Shown here: positions 42,066 through 51,468 of the stretch, in pieces
Layout: the number at the start of each line of letters is the position of its first letter
How positions within the stretch are numbered: position 1 is the first letter of the stretch
From: JAGVIE01 sp964520905
GTDB taxonomy: Bacteria; Bacteroidota; Ignavibacteria; UBA10030; SZUA-254
Assembly (NCBI GenBank): GCA_964520905.1
Contig: CAZFQL010000001.1
Location: forward strand, 62,001 to 126,000
Length of the DNA: 64,000 bases
Direction of reading: 5' to 3'
Position numbers and translations under genes: made by a program
The notes under the pieces: model-generated
What the model was told of the DNA's origin: nothing
Seen by the model: only the letters and a program-made list of their open reading frames with translations
The model's database searches: none

Positions 42066-42230
42066 TCTCTCCGTAGTGTTACAGACAGTACGAGGAGGGA
42101 TGCTGTTGACTTTTTGAAAATTGCGGCAGAGATTCCAGCACGAACTCAAGTTGAAGTCTTTCCCCTCGCACCAGCAAACCACGCATTTCAATCCATGAAG
42201 GAAATAGGATTCAAGACGATGGAGTATTGA
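42066..42230 (+). pseudogene. C-terminal remnant of a zinc alcohol dehydrogenase
   Basis: Within a 356-base gene-free stretch (42008-42363), this frame reads SLRSVTDSTRRDAVDFLKIA then AEIPARTQVEVFPLAPANHA and ends FQSMKEIGFKTMEY plus stop. That is the conserved tail of medium-chain zinc alcohol dehydrogenases ('(R)DA.EFL.LA.EIP', 'V..FPL..AN.A...MK'). An in-frame stop at 42063-42065 and the absence of a Rossmann domain show that only the last ~55 codons remain. It is probably the leftover of a deletion or insertion event. Confidence 0.75.
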
Positions 42231-42293
42231 AGATATAAATTGGTTTGTAACCCCACATTAAATATTTGCTCCTCAGTCTGCAACTTCTTATAT

Positions 42294-42346
42294 TGGAAAC
42301 CGTAGAAACCTGTTGGGTTTCCATAAATCCTTAAATTAGATACAAT
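42294..42346 (+). promoter_or_regulatory. TetR operator-like palindrome overlapping a promoter
   Basis: Perfect 8-base arms TGGAAACC (42294-42301) and GGTTTCCA (42316-42323), with a nested GAAACC/GGTTTC pair (42305-42310, 42316-42321). A promoter candidate TTTCCA (42318-42323), 17-base spacer, TACAAT (42341-42346) overlaps the right arm, 18 bases before the TetR start. Binding of the TetR protein here would block its own operon. Confidence 0.6.
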
Positions 42347-42363
42347 TTTGGTAAAAAAAGCTA

Positions 42364-42969
42364 ATGTTAGAAAACGATATTGAAATTAAGAAGAGAATCT
42401 TAGAAACAGCGCGGGACCAATTCTTCAGCCATGGTTTCACAAAAGTGACGGTTGATGAGATAGCTACTCGCATTGGAATAAGTAAAAAAACGATCTACAA
42501 GTATTATCCAAGCAAAGATGATTTGGTGCGGTCAGTAATTGAATCAACGTTATCCGAGGTTCATATATGCTGCAAAAATATAGTTGATAACAATGATCTG
42601 GATTTTGTGGAGAAGCTGAAACAAATGATGACCTATGCCGCGCTGCACATCTCGAAGATGGGACGCCCGCTGATCGAAGACCTGGAGAAAAATGCACCAC
42701 ATGTATGGAAAGAAATTTCCGAGTTTCGTTCAAAACGTATCTATGAGGATTTTGGAAAACTACTGCACGATGGCGTTCAGAAAGGAATCTTCCGAAGCGA
42801 TATCGACCAGCAGCTTGTACTGTTGATTTACAACAATGTTATCAAAAACATTATCAGCCCCGAGGTATTATCACAAATCCCGTTTACCGCCTTACAGGTA
42901 TATGAAACAATAGTGAAAATAATTTTCGAAGGTATTATGACCGACAAGGCAAAAACAAAGTTAATTTAA
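42364..42969 (+). CDS. TetR/AcrR family transcriptional regulator
   Basis: A 201-residue repressor. The N-terminal helix-turn-helix is typical: 'ILETARDQFFSHGFTKVTVDEIATRIGISKKTIYKYYPSKDDLV' (~14-56). The ligand-binding C-terminal domain is divergent, as usual. It is the first gene of an efflux operon and is preceded by a palindrome (42294-42323) that overlaps its promoter, so it probably represses itself and the pump until a ligand (drug, bile acid or similar) is bound. 40 bases separate it from the TolC-like gene. Confidence 0.94.
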   Translation: MLENDIEIKKRILETARDQFFSHGFTKVTVDEIATRIGISKKTIYKYYPSKDDLVRSVIESTLSEVHICCKNIVDNNDLDFVEKLKQMMTYAALHISKMGRPLIEDLEKNAPHVWKEISEFRSKRIYEDFGKLLHDGVQKGIFRSDIDQQLVLLIYNNVIKNIISPEVLSQIPFTALQVYETIVKIIFEGIMTDKAKTKLI

Positions 42970-43009
42970 AGAAGGAAAAGTAGACTTGGAATATATGAGG
43001 ATATTCATT

Positions 43010-44350
43010 ATGCAGAAAAATATTTTGCACATTTTCTCGTTCGCGGTTTGTGCATTATTTTTTATTGTTGGAGCGAAAGCACAACAAACCGTTTCCATTA
43101 CAATTGAGCAGGCGATTGCCGGCGGTGTGGAGAACAGCAAATCGCTGCACGCATCATTAATGAAGGTAGAATACTCTGATGCGAAGTCGAGCGAAACAAA
43201 TACTCTGCTTTACCCGTCATTGAAATTTGGCGGATCGTACACGAGGTTAAGCGAAGTACCGTCATTTCAAATTGGACCATTCGGTCAGCTCATGACCGAG
43301 AAAATTACAGTATCTCAAGCAGTGTTCGATAACTACAACATGCGGCTTACGCTTCAGCAGCCATTGTTTACCGGGTTACGGCTTATCAACAGTTCGAAAG
43401 CGGCGAGCTATTCGGCAGAAGCGAGTGGGCAGGATTATCAAAAAGATAGGACAGATCTCATCTATCATGTCACCAATGCCTATTGGAATCTATTCAAGGC
43501 GAATGAATTTAAAAAAGTTGTTGATGAGAATGTCGGGCAAATCAAAGCGCACCTTAAAGATATCCAAAATTTTTTCAATCAAGGGATCGTAACAAAAAAT
43601 GAAGTTCTAAAAGTCGAAGTACAACTCTCAAACGTTCAGGTTCTACAAATTGACGCGAAGAACAATGTCCAGCTTGCCGAAATCGGACTGAATAGCTTAA
43701 TCGGTCTTCCTTTAGAGACGAAGATTGATCTGACATCGAAGGCGGAACAAACGGATAAACAATATGATAATGTCAATACACTTGTTCAAAAAGCAATTGA
43801 TAATCGACCTGATATAAAATCCATGGAGCTTAGGGTGAAAGCGGGAGAAGCCGGTGTTTCAATCGCTCGCGCAGGTTGGTTCCCTCAAATTTATCTTATA
43901 GGGAATTATGTTTATGCCCGACCGAACCAACGGATATTCCCAACACAGGACAAATTTAAAGATACATGGGATGTTTCAGTTACCGCTTCTCTTGATATCT
44001 GGAACTGGGGAGCGACCATCCACCAAACCGATGAGGCGAAGGCGCAGCTCGCGCAGGTAAAAGACGGACTCGGACAATTGAACGATGCCATTACGCTTGA
44101 GGTAACACAAAGCTACTTCAATTTTAACCAATCGAAGGAACGAATCAGCGTTGCCGAAAAAGGTGTCACCCAGGCAGAAGAAAATTATCGCATTACCCAC
44201 GAAAAATTTAAAGCAGGTCTTGCTCTGAATGCCGACTTACTCGACGCTGAAGCCGCAATGATGCAGGCGAAATTTAACCATATCCAATCGCTTGTAGACT
44301 ATTTGCTTGCCGATGCACGGCTGCAAAAGGCGCTTGGTCAATCGAAATAA
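43010..44350 (+). CDS. TolC-family outer-membrane efflux protein
   Basis: A 446-residue outer-membrane factor with a signal peptide (~1-26, ending VGAKAQ). Long helical stretches such as 'KVVDENVGQIKAHLKDIQNFFNQGIVTKNEVLKVEVQLSNVQVLQI' and the second copy 'AEENYRITHEKFKAGLALNADLLDAEAAMMQAKFNHIQSLVDYLLADARLQKALG' show the duplicated TolC hairpins. It forms the outer duct of the tripartite pump with the next two genes. ATG 43010 is chosen because GAGG lies 9 bases upstream and the signal peptide starts there; an earlier TTG (42986) and ATG (42995) remain possible. Confidence 0.93.
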   Translation: MQKNILHIFSFAVCALFFIVGAKAQQTVSITIEQAIAGGVENSKSLHASLMKVEYSDAKSSETNTLLYPSLKFGGSYTRLSEVPSFQIGPFGQLMTEKITVSQAVFDNYNMRLTLQQPLFTGLRLINSSKAASYSAEASGQDYQKDRTDLIYHVTNAYWNLFKANEFKKVVDENVGQIKAHLKDIQNFFNQGIVTKNEVLKVEVQLSNVQVLQIDAKNNVQLAEIGLNSLIGLPLETKIDLTSKAEQTDKQYDNVNTLVQKAIDNRPDIKSMELRVKAGEAGVSIARAGWFPQIYLIGNYVYARPNQRIFPTQDKFKDTWDVSVTASLDIWNWGATIHQTDEAKAQLAQVKDGLGQLNDAITLEVTQSYFNFNQSKERISVAEKGVTQAEENYRITHEKFKAGLALNADLLDAEAAMMQAKFNHIQSLVDYLLADARLQKALGQSK

Positions 44351-44402
44351 ATTCATGATTGATTAATAACAAAATATTTTTTCTTAACAAGGAAAGTTAT
44401 TC

Positions 44403-45452
44403 ATGAAAAATAAAAAAGTTGTAATCATATCCGTAGCAATTATTGCCGTTATCGTTGCTATTTTATTTTACAATAAATCACGCAATACTTTGAAATCCAA
44501 CAGCGAAATCATCACGTCCGTCTCTGTTTCGGTAAAAACGGTAAATAAGCAGAAACTAACCGCAACGCGTTCGATGGTTGGAACAATCTCTGCGAACAAC
44601 GACATTGCAATAATTTCTGAGACATCCGGAAAAGTAACCACCGTGCACGCGGAAGTAGGGCAACATGTATCGGCAGGCGCGCAGATTGTTCAGGTTGATG
44701 ATGAGTTGAAAAAGGCAGCTTATATTTCTGCGGAAACAAACACTGAGAAAGCAAAGAAAGATCTCGAGCGCTTTGAATCGTTGTACAAGCAAAATTCTGT
44801 TACCGATCAGCAAATCGAAGGCGCCAGACTTGCGGCAAAAGCGGCAGAGGCGCAATATATTGCTGCTCGCCGGCAATACAACGATACAAAAATCAGCACG
44901 CCTATTTCAGGAATCGTAACCTCTCGAAATGTAGATGTGGGGACTTTTGTCTCAAACAATATGCTTGTGGCAAACGTTGTGGATATATCGCGCCTCAAGG
45001 TAAAAATAAATGTTTCCGAAAGTGATGCCTTTAATTTGAAGATTGGCGATAAAGTAGATGTAACAACCGATGTCTATCCGGGCGTAAAGTACGCTGGTAA
45101 AATCAAATCAATCAGCTCGAAAGCCGATGAAGCGCATACGTATCCCGTTGAAGTTACGCTCGATAATTCCAAACAACATCCTCTGAAGGCAGGCATGTTC
45201 GGTCGTATCTCGTTTGTGGCGAAAATGAACAGTGATGTGCTGGCTATTCCGCGCGAAGCGCTTGTTGGAAGCATGAAGTCGCCGCAGGTTTATGTCGTCG
45301 AAGGGACGGTAGCACGGCTCCGAAATATTGTAGCGGGTTCAGAAATTGGAACTTCCATCTCGGTAATTGAAGGCTTAAAAGAAGGAGACATAGTGGTTAC
45401 AAACGGACAAAATAATCTTAAAGACAGCGTCGCCGTAACAATTATGAAGTAG
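44403..45452 (+). CDS. RND efflux periplasmic adaptor (membrane fusion protein)
   Basis: A 349-residue HlyD/AcrA-type adaptor with one N-terminal membrane anchor (~5-22). The half-lipoyl motifs 'VTTVHAEVGQHVSAGAQIVQVDD' (~78-100) and 'ISTPISGIVTSRNVDVGTFVS' (~163-183) bracket a coiled-coil hairpin (~103-150), followed by a beta-barrel ('VNVSESDAFNLKIGDKVDV') and a membrane-proximal domain. It links the inner-membrane pump to the TolC-like duct. AAGGAA precedes the ATG. It lies 52 bases after the tolC-like gene and 54 before the pump gene, consistent with one operon. Confidence 0.95.
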   Translation: MKNKKVVIISVAIIAVIVAILFYNKSRNTLKSNSEIITSVSVSVKTVNKQKLTATRSMVGTISANNDIAIISETSGKVTTVHAEVGQHVSAGAQIVQVDDELKKAAYISAETNTEKAKKDLERFESLYKQNSVTDQQIEGARLAAKAAEAQYIAARRQYNDTKISTPISGIVTSRNVDVGTFVSNNMLVANVVDISRLKVKINVSESDAFNLKIGDKVDVTTDVYPGVKYAGKIKSISSKADEAHTYPVEVTLDNSKQHPLKAGMFGRISFVAKMNSDVLAIPREALVGSMKSPQVYVVEGTVARLRNIVAGSEIGTSISVIEGLKEGDIVVTNGQNNLKDSVAVTIMK

Positions 45453-45506
45453 AATTTTGCAAAGTGAAACGGTATTTCACTATGCACGAATAACGGAGAA
45501 ACAAAT

Positions 45507-48500
45507 ATGACTATAACTGAATTATCAATCAAACGCCCAACGCTTGTAATCGTTGTATTTACTATCTTAGGCATTCTGGGCTTATTCAGCTACAATCAGT
45601 TGAAGTATGAACTGCTGCCCAAAATCACGCCCCCTTTTCTCGTGATCATCACAGTGTATCCGGGCGCATCACCGCAAGAGGTTGAAACTTCGGTAACCAA
45701 GGTGCTTGAAGACGCTGTTTCAGGAATCGATAAGATAGCAACTGTATATGCTACATCGCAGGAAGGCGTTTCCATAGTATCATTGGAATTTTCAATGAAG
45801 GCAAGTATAAGTATTGCCCTTCAGGATGTGCAGAGGAAAGTGAACGAAGTTGCAACCCAACTTCCTGCCGGATCAAAAACACCATCGATAACAAAATTCG
45901 CTTTAGACGAACTTCCGGTTCTTCGCATGGGCGTAACTGCGAGTATGCCGTCGAGAGATTTCTATCAATTACTCGATGACCGCATTCAGCCGCGGCTTGC
46001 AAAACTTACCGGGGTCGGACAGATTACACTCGTTGGCGGCGATGAACGCGAAATCAAAGTAAATGTCGATCCGCAAAAACTTCGCTCGTATGGATTATCT
46101 CTTCTGCAGGTTACGCAGTTGATAAAGTCATCCAATATGGATTTCCCGACCGGGAAGGTAAAAGATGGCGATTATCAATATATTATCCGGCTTGCAGGAA
46201 AATATAATTCAATCGAGGAATTAAGACGATTAGTCGTCGGACAATCGAAGCAGGGAGGAGATATTCGTCTTAGCGATATCGCTGAAGTTGAAGATGGACG
46301 AAAGGATTACTCGACGCTGAGCAGGATCAACGGTAAAACATCCGTTGGCATACTTGTTCAAAAACAGGGAGAGGCAAACTCAGTGGAAGTCAGTCGGATT
46401 GTAAGAGCGGAACTCGCGAAGCTTGAGAAAGATTATTCCAACATCGTATTAAAGTTTAATGTAGCACAAGACGGTTCTCTCTTTACAACCGATGCAGCCG
46501 ATGCGGTGAAGCACGATCTTATGCTTGCAATAATCTTTGTTGCCGTAGTGATGCTTGCTTTTCTTCACAGTATCAGGAATTCGATTATTGTGATGATCGC
46601 TATTCCAACATCGCTTGTTACAACATTCATCGCGATTTATGCCTTCGGCTTTACACTGAACCTCATGACATTGCTTGGTTTATCGCTTGTAATTGGTATT
46701 CTCGTAGACGATTCGATAGTCGTTCTCGAAAACATTTACCGTTATCTTGAGAAAGGCGATGAACGTAAGAAAGCGTCTCTCCGCGGACGAAACGAGATCG
46801 GTTTCGCAGCATTATCGATAACCATGGTCGATGTGGTTGTGTTCGTGCCGCTCACCTTAGTCTCAGGCATAGTTGGCAACATCTTGCGCGAGTTTGCAAT
46901 GGTCGTTGTCTTCTCAACACTGATGAGCTTGTTCGTTTCCTTCACAATCACACCGATGCTCGCTTCCCGGTTTGCAAAATTAGAAAGGCAAACACGAACA
47001 ACACTCATAGGTAAATTTGCAGTTTGGTTTGAGGCACAGTACCACAAGCTTGCGGCAGAATATCAAAAAATTCTTAAATGGAGTTTAATTCATCGCGGTA
47101 AAGTTGCGCTTCTTGCTCTCGGTTTATTTATCGCAACTATAGCGCTTGTGCCGCTCGGTTTCATCGGAACAGAATTTATGACGCCCGTTGATCGAGGTGA
47201 GTTTACCGTAACAATGGAACTTCCGCCCGGGGCAACGCTCGACTATACAAACTCCGTTGCACAGCAAGCAGAAAAAATTGTATCGGCGATACCGGAAGTT
47301 CAAAAAATGTTCGTCAACGTTGGTGCATCTACAGAGGGAATGATCGGGCAGTCATCGAATAATGTTGCCGAGGTTAATGTTTCACTATTGCCGAAAGAAG
47401 AGCGCGCACGCTCAACCGATGATATAAGCGGTGAAATCAGGAGTAAAATTTATAAAATACCGGGAGTAAAAGTTCGTGTAAGCCCGATAGGAATTTTTGG
47501 AACCGCAAACCAATCACCGATTCAAATTGTTGTAAGCGGCACCAATTACGGTGAGGTGCGTGTTGCCGCGGGACAGTTATCTGAGATGGTCAAAGGAGTT
47601 CGAGGTACGGCAGACGTTCGTCTATCTTCGGAAGAAGGGAAACCGGAAACACGCATCGATATTGACCGTGAGAAAATGGCAGACCTTGGCTTGACGCTCG
47701 CGGAGGTCGGGGCGGGATTGCGTACGGCGTTTAACGGCGACGACGATTCGAAATTCCGGGATGGCGCTAATGAATATCCGATTCGCATTATTCTCGACCA
47801 GTTCGACAGAACTAAAACGAGCGACATCCAGAATCTCACATTCGTGAACAAAAAAGGACAAATAATTGAATTGAAACAGTTTACACACATGACGATCACC
47901 ACCGGTCCTACAAAACTTCAACGACAAGATCGCAATTACTCAGTTACTGTATTCTCGCAAATCATCGGCAGACCTTCAGGTGACGTTGCGGGAGACATCA
48001 AAAAGGAAATCGCAAAGAAAGGTTTACCTCCGGGCACGATTGTGACATATCTTGGCGATGAAAAAAACCGCTCGGAGGGTTTTGGTGATTTGGGACTTGC
48101 GTTGATGGCGGCAATCTTGTTCGTATATCTGATCATGGTTGCGCTTTTCGATTCATTTGTTTATCCGTTCATCGTATTATTCTCGATTCCGGTAGCGATG
48201 ATCGGCGCCTTGCTGGCGCTTGCGCTTACCGGTAAAGCGCTAAGCATCTTCACTATTCTCGGTATTATCATGCTTGTCGGACTTGTCAGCAAGAATGCCA
48301 TTCTGCTTGTTGACCGCACGAACCAAATGCGTGCCGAGCAGAAACTCTCCGTTCACAATGCATTGCTTGAAGCAGGTAATACACGATTGCGCCCGATTCT
48401 AATGACTACAGCATCTATGATTGTAGCTATGTTCCCGATAGCAACGAGCTTAAGCTCAGGTTCGGAGTGGAAGTCGGGTCTCGCATGGGGATTGATCGGC

Positions 48501-48674
48501 GGGTTGACAAGCTCGCTTCTGTTGACACTTGTTCTTGTTCCGGTTGTTTATACTAAAGTCGATGAGTGGAAAGAAACCGTACCGGCATTCGTACTACAAC
48601 TTATTAAAAAGTTTTCCAGTAAAAAAATCACTAAGCCGGTATCAGATATTGCAATCTCGGTTCCGGAGAAGTGA
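45507..48674 (+). CDS. RND-family efflux pump (AcrB/HAE-1 type)
   Basis: The 1055-residue inner-membrane proton-driven pump. It has the duplicated layout of 12 membrane helices and two large periplasmic loops; 'GLSLVIGILVDDSIVVLENIYRYLE' (~388-412) holds the proton-relay Asp pair of helix 4, and 'GIIMLVGLVSKNAILLVD' (~920-940) the helix 10 Lys region. 'PGASPQEVE' and 'GRDGANEYPI'-like loops are typical of HAE-type pumps. It is last in the TetR operon and is followed by a convergent gene; the spacer (48675-48841) has only a small CCCGAA/TTCGGG hairpin. Confidence 0.96.
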   Translation: MTITELSIKRPTLVIVVFTILGILGLFSYNQLKYELLPKITPPFLVIITVYPGASPQEVETSVTKVLEDAVSGIDKIATVYATSQEGVSIVSLEFSMKASISIALQDVQRKVNEVATQLPAGSKTPSITKFALDELPVLRMGVTASMPSRDFYQLLDDRIQPRLAKLTGVGQITLVGGDEREIKVNVDPQKLRSYGLSLLQVTQLIKSSNMDFPTGKVKDGDYQYIIRLAGKYNSIEELRRLVVGQSKQGGDIRLSDIAEVEDGRKDYSTLSRINGKTSVGILVQKQGEANSVEVSRIVRAELAKLEKDYSNIVLKFNVAQDGSLFTTDAADAVKHDLMLAIIFVAVVMLAFLHSIRNSIIVMIAIPTSLVTTFIAIYAFGFTLNLMTLLGLSLVIGILVDDSIVVLENIYRYLEKGDERKKASLRGRNEIGFAALSITMVDVVVFVPLTLVSGIVGNILREFAMVVVFSTLMSLFVSFTITPMLASRFAKLERQTRTTLIGKFAVWFEAQYHKLAAEYQKILKWSLIHRGKVALLALGLFIATIALVPLGFIGTEFMTPVDRGEFTVTMELPPGATLDYTNSVAQQAEKIVSAIPEVQKMFVNVGASTEGMIGQSSNNVAEVNVSLLPKEERARSTDDISGEIRSKIYKIPGVKVRVSPIGIFGTANQSPIQIVVSGTNYGEVRVAAGQLSEMVKGVRGTADVRLSSEEGKPETRIDIDREKMADLGLTLAEVGAGLRTAFNGDDDSKFRDGANEYPIRIILDQFDRTKTSDIQNLTFVNKKGQIIELKQFTHMTITTGPTKLQRQDRNYSVTVFSQIIGRPSGDVAGDIKKEIAKKGLPPGTIVTYLGDEKNRSEGFGDLGLALMAAILFVYLIMVALFDSFVYPFIVLFSIPVAMIGALLALALTGKALSIFTILGIIMLVGLVSKNAILLVDRTNQMRAEQKLSVHNALLEAGNTRLRPILMTTASMIVAMFPIATSLSSGSEWKSGLAWGLIGGLTSSLLLTLVLVPVVYTKVDEWKETVPAFVLQLIKKFSSKKITKPVSDIAISVPEK

Positions 48675-48841
48675 ATTCTTAGCTCCCGAATTATGTTCGG
48701 GTGAAATCATCGGACATGATTTTCGAGGATGAAAGCAATAATAAATTTTTTCTTTAAATTTAACAAAGACACAAAGTTATTCTTAGTAAAGTTCTTTATT
48801 AATGTGTGATTCAGTATGGATGGTCGAAACTCCCCGCCCCT

Positions 48842-50515
48842 TCATTTAACTCCATATTTTGCATGGAATCCCTCTAAATAATTTTGAAAATCGTTTCTAA
48901 CTTCGATTGGTATTAATCCTCCTTTTTGAGAGAGAATCGTTCCTGGTGAATCATCAATAAACAGATATTCGTTTTGCGTGTTCATTTTTCCGTAAACCCA
49001 TTTTTCAGTTGAACCAACAAAAAATATTTCCTCAGAACAAGCCGGATGGTTATCTGAAGCTGTATAATAATAAATAATTTTAGGAATATCCAGATGAGTT
49101 AATAATTCTTCTCTGCTCTGATAAGGAATACTATCACCAACTACTAAAAGCGGAACACGATAATTATCAATTTCCGAGGATTTAGCTCTATCGCCATGAT
49201 CTGATACAATTACAAATAATGTCTTACTCAACAGATTTTCTTCTTTTAATCTTTCAGAAAGTTCCATCAAATATTCATTGTAATAAGAGATCTGCGTCTT
49301 TCCGGTTTTTGCCTTCCATTCCGGCGAATGACCATAAACTAATTCGTGAAGAATAAATGTTTTGTCATGCAATTTAATGTTATCTATTATCGTTGAGATT
49401 GCCGCTTTATCTTCCGTAGCCGATTCCATTCTATTGGAACCTAAGGACAGCCATCTGTTAATAGATGGCAGATCATTTCTCTCATAAATCTTATCCCAAT
49501 AACTGCGCGTAGGAACGAACGGCTGGTACTCGTATGTGCTGATGAAAATATTATAGAATCCCCTGTTATGTAAATCCTGAGTGATACTTGAAGCCGTATT
49601 GACATTCTTAAAAAGGTTCTCATCCGCATAAGCGCGGTAAGGAACTTGAACAGATGTTACCATAGAAATTAAACTTGTATATGAGTCCAAATTTGTTGCG
49701 TAATAATTTTTATAGTAAACTGCATTGCTTTTATTTTGCTGGTAAAATCCGTTAGAGATTGTTAGAAACTCTTTTTCAAAATCTTTTGAAGTTACTCCTT
49801 CCAGCACAAGCAATAGAATATGTTTATACCTAGTAATTTCTTTGGTTGAAAAAATCAGGGCGTTTTGGTCGTTAACAATCTTTGATTCTGAGTGCGGTCT
49901 TGATAATGAAGCAACTACCCGTTTTTCATTTTTTATAACGCTTTCGATTTTTTTCTGCATGCTGAACACAAATGGATGAGGTATTGGTCTTTGCAAAGAC
50001 AATGCGAAGATTATCAGGATGATGATAAAACCAACCAGTTTAATTTTATTCGATAATTTTATTCCTTTCGGAATGAAGAGTACCACCACACCGAGGAATA
50101 GCGCAATAAATGATGGCAATAAAGCGGTAATACCTAAATAATCTGAAATTAGAGTTGTTGCGCTGTCCAAATCCGCTTCGAATATATTTACCGGAAACAC
50201 CAAATACTCTCTAAGAATTTTTGGATAGCTTGCCAATAGCATCCCAACGATAGCAATGAGTACCGACCCAACATCATTAACTGTTTGCTTGAAACGGGTT
50301 GGAGTAACAACTATTGCAAGGTAACCGATTGCGGTAACAATTCCGAGTAGAGCAATGTCTTGAAGGTAGGCAACTAAATGAGGAATAAATAATCGCGGAT
50401 CGCGTGCTGCTAAAGAAAAATATGCATGCAATAATAACTGATAAAGAACATACAGAAAAAATAGTTTTATCATTCCGTCGTTGATGTTGTTCGCTGCTAT
50501 TTTATTTAATTTCAT
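48842..50515 (-). CDS. Membrane sulfatase-fold transferase (phosphoethanolamine/LTA-synthase-like)
   Basis: A 557-residue protein with five N-terminal membrane segments (~15-185) and an extracytoplasmic alkaline-phosphatase/sulfatase domain. Visible motifs are 'HILLLVLEGVTSKDF' (metal site strand), 'TNLDSYTSLISMVTS' (nucleophile loop with Thr/Ser), and the metal-binding 'VIVSDHGDR' (~445). Proteins with this layout transfer phosphoethanolamine or glycerol phosphate to lipid A, lipids or glycans; which applies here is not clear. It is about 100 bases downstream of the DUF4249 gene on the same strand and may be cotranscribed with it. Confidence 0.88.
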   Translation of the reverse strand: MKLNKIAANNINDGMIKLFFLYVLYQLLLHAYFSLAARDPRLFIPHLVAYLQDIALLGIVTAIGYLAIVVTPTRFKQTVNDVGSVLIAIVGMLLASYPKILREYLVFPVNIFEADLDSATTLISDYLGITALLPSFIALFLGVVVLFIPKGIKLSNKIKLVGFIIILIIFALSLQRPIPHPFVFSMQKKIESVIKNEKRVVASLSRPHSESKIVNDQNALIFSTKEITRYKHILLLVLEGVTSKDFEKEFLTISNGFYQQNKSNAVYYKNYYATNLDSYTSLISMVTSVQVPYRAYADENLFKNVNTASSITQDLHNRGFYNIFISTYEYQPFVPTRSYWDKIYERNDLPSINRWLSLGSNRMESATEDKAAISTIIDNIKLHDKTFILHELVYGHSPEWKAKTGKTQISYYNEYLMELSERLKEENLLSKTLFVIVSDHGDRAKSSEIDNYRVPLLVVGDSIPYQSREELLTHLDIPKIIYYYTASDNHPACSEEIFFVGSTEKWVYGKMNTQNEYLFIDDSPGTILSQKGGLIPIEVRNDFQNYLEGFHAKYGVK

Positions 50516-50616
50516 TTAGGCTATCTTTTTTTATTGAGTTGCACACTATTCAAGCTAAAGTATGTAACAAAAATACCATCCCCTCGACAGTTGTTCTGCC
50601 TTTACGAAGCATTAAC

Positions 50617-51468
50617 TCACTTGAGAATAATCTTTTTTGTGTCTATTGTATATGCCGTGAAATATCCCAGCGCTCCGTTGCTGAGATTTGTGTTCGGATT
50701 TGCAGGCGAAATGGACGTTGGCGCCATTGATATAATGTCCATAAGTGTTTTAAAATAATCAAACGCTGCTTTGTCGATTGAAAGCAGTTTCACCGTTAAT
50801 GTATCGCCGGGGTTGGCGTTTTTTTCAATTCCTATATGTTCCTCTATTTGATTGCCATTTGTCAGTTTATCGTTATGAAGGAAGTATGTTGGTCCATCTG
50901 TTAAGGAATCCATCGGCAGTGAATTAACTTGTGCTATCATCCGATAGTAATTTCCCATCTCCGGCGGATCCTTAAACAAAATGTGAACCTCGTATCCCTT
51001 CTTGCCTCCGAAGAATTCTTCCGTTACTGCATACAACGAGTCGATAAGCACTTTTCTGGGCATCGAAGAAACGGCATTGTATTGTTTCCCTTCCGCATCA
51101 ACTTTTAGTGTGTATGTTCTGCCTGCAATACCCTTTAACGTTGATGATACGTAGATGCCTGATATAGCTTCTTTTAACGTGTCAATGTTGCCAAGATTAT
51201 CGGCCACTGTTATGAAGGCATTGGTAACGGTTTGAAAAGAAGGAGGAGATTCAAAGTAGCTTCCTGTCTTACTCAACATAACTGAGTAGGTTCCGGGTTG
51301 ATCTGTAATTACGCCTTCGATTACTATTTGTGGATCGGTTTCACTTAGATCAACCGTAATTACTTTTTCACATGAAAAAGTGAACATTGCCTGTAAAAAA
51401 ATAATGAGGATGCTGCTCTTTCGAGCAATCGTAATGATGTTATTGATTCTTATTGTTTTCATAATCAT
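50617..51468 (-). CDS. DUF4249 family lipoprotein
   Basis: A 283-residue lipoprotein with an N-terminal hydrophobic region and lipobox FTFSC near residue 33. The mature start 'CEKVITVDLSETDPQIVIEGVITD' is the hallmark of DUF4249, a Bacteroidota family usually encoded right after a TonB-dependent receptor, as here. The body is an Ig-like beta sandwich ('YSVMLSKTGSYFES', 'VTVADNLGNIDTL'). It probably binds the receptor's ligand or caps the receptor at the surface (inference). ATG 51468 abuts the receptor stop; ATG 51462 is an equal alternative. Ends ~100 bases before the sulfatase-fold gene. Confidence 0.92.
   Translation of the reverse strand: MIMKTIRINNIITIARKSSILIIFLQAMFTFSCEKVITVDLSETDPQIVIEGVITDQPGTYSVMLSKTGSYFESPPSFQTVTNAFITVADNLGNIDTLKEAISGIYVSSTLKGIAGRTYTLKVDAEGKQYNAVSSMPRKVLIDSLYAVTEEFFGGKKGYEVHILFKDPPEMGNYYRMIAQVNSLPMDSLTDGPTYFLHNDKLTNGNQIEEHIGIEKNANPGDTLTVKLLSIDKAAFDYFKTLMDIISMAPTSISPANPNTNLSNGALGYFTAYTIDTKKIILK

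Noticed and set aside
48685..48701. CCCGAA/TTCGGG hairpin as terminator after the RND pump
   Set aside because: Only 6 pairs and no T run follows on either strand.
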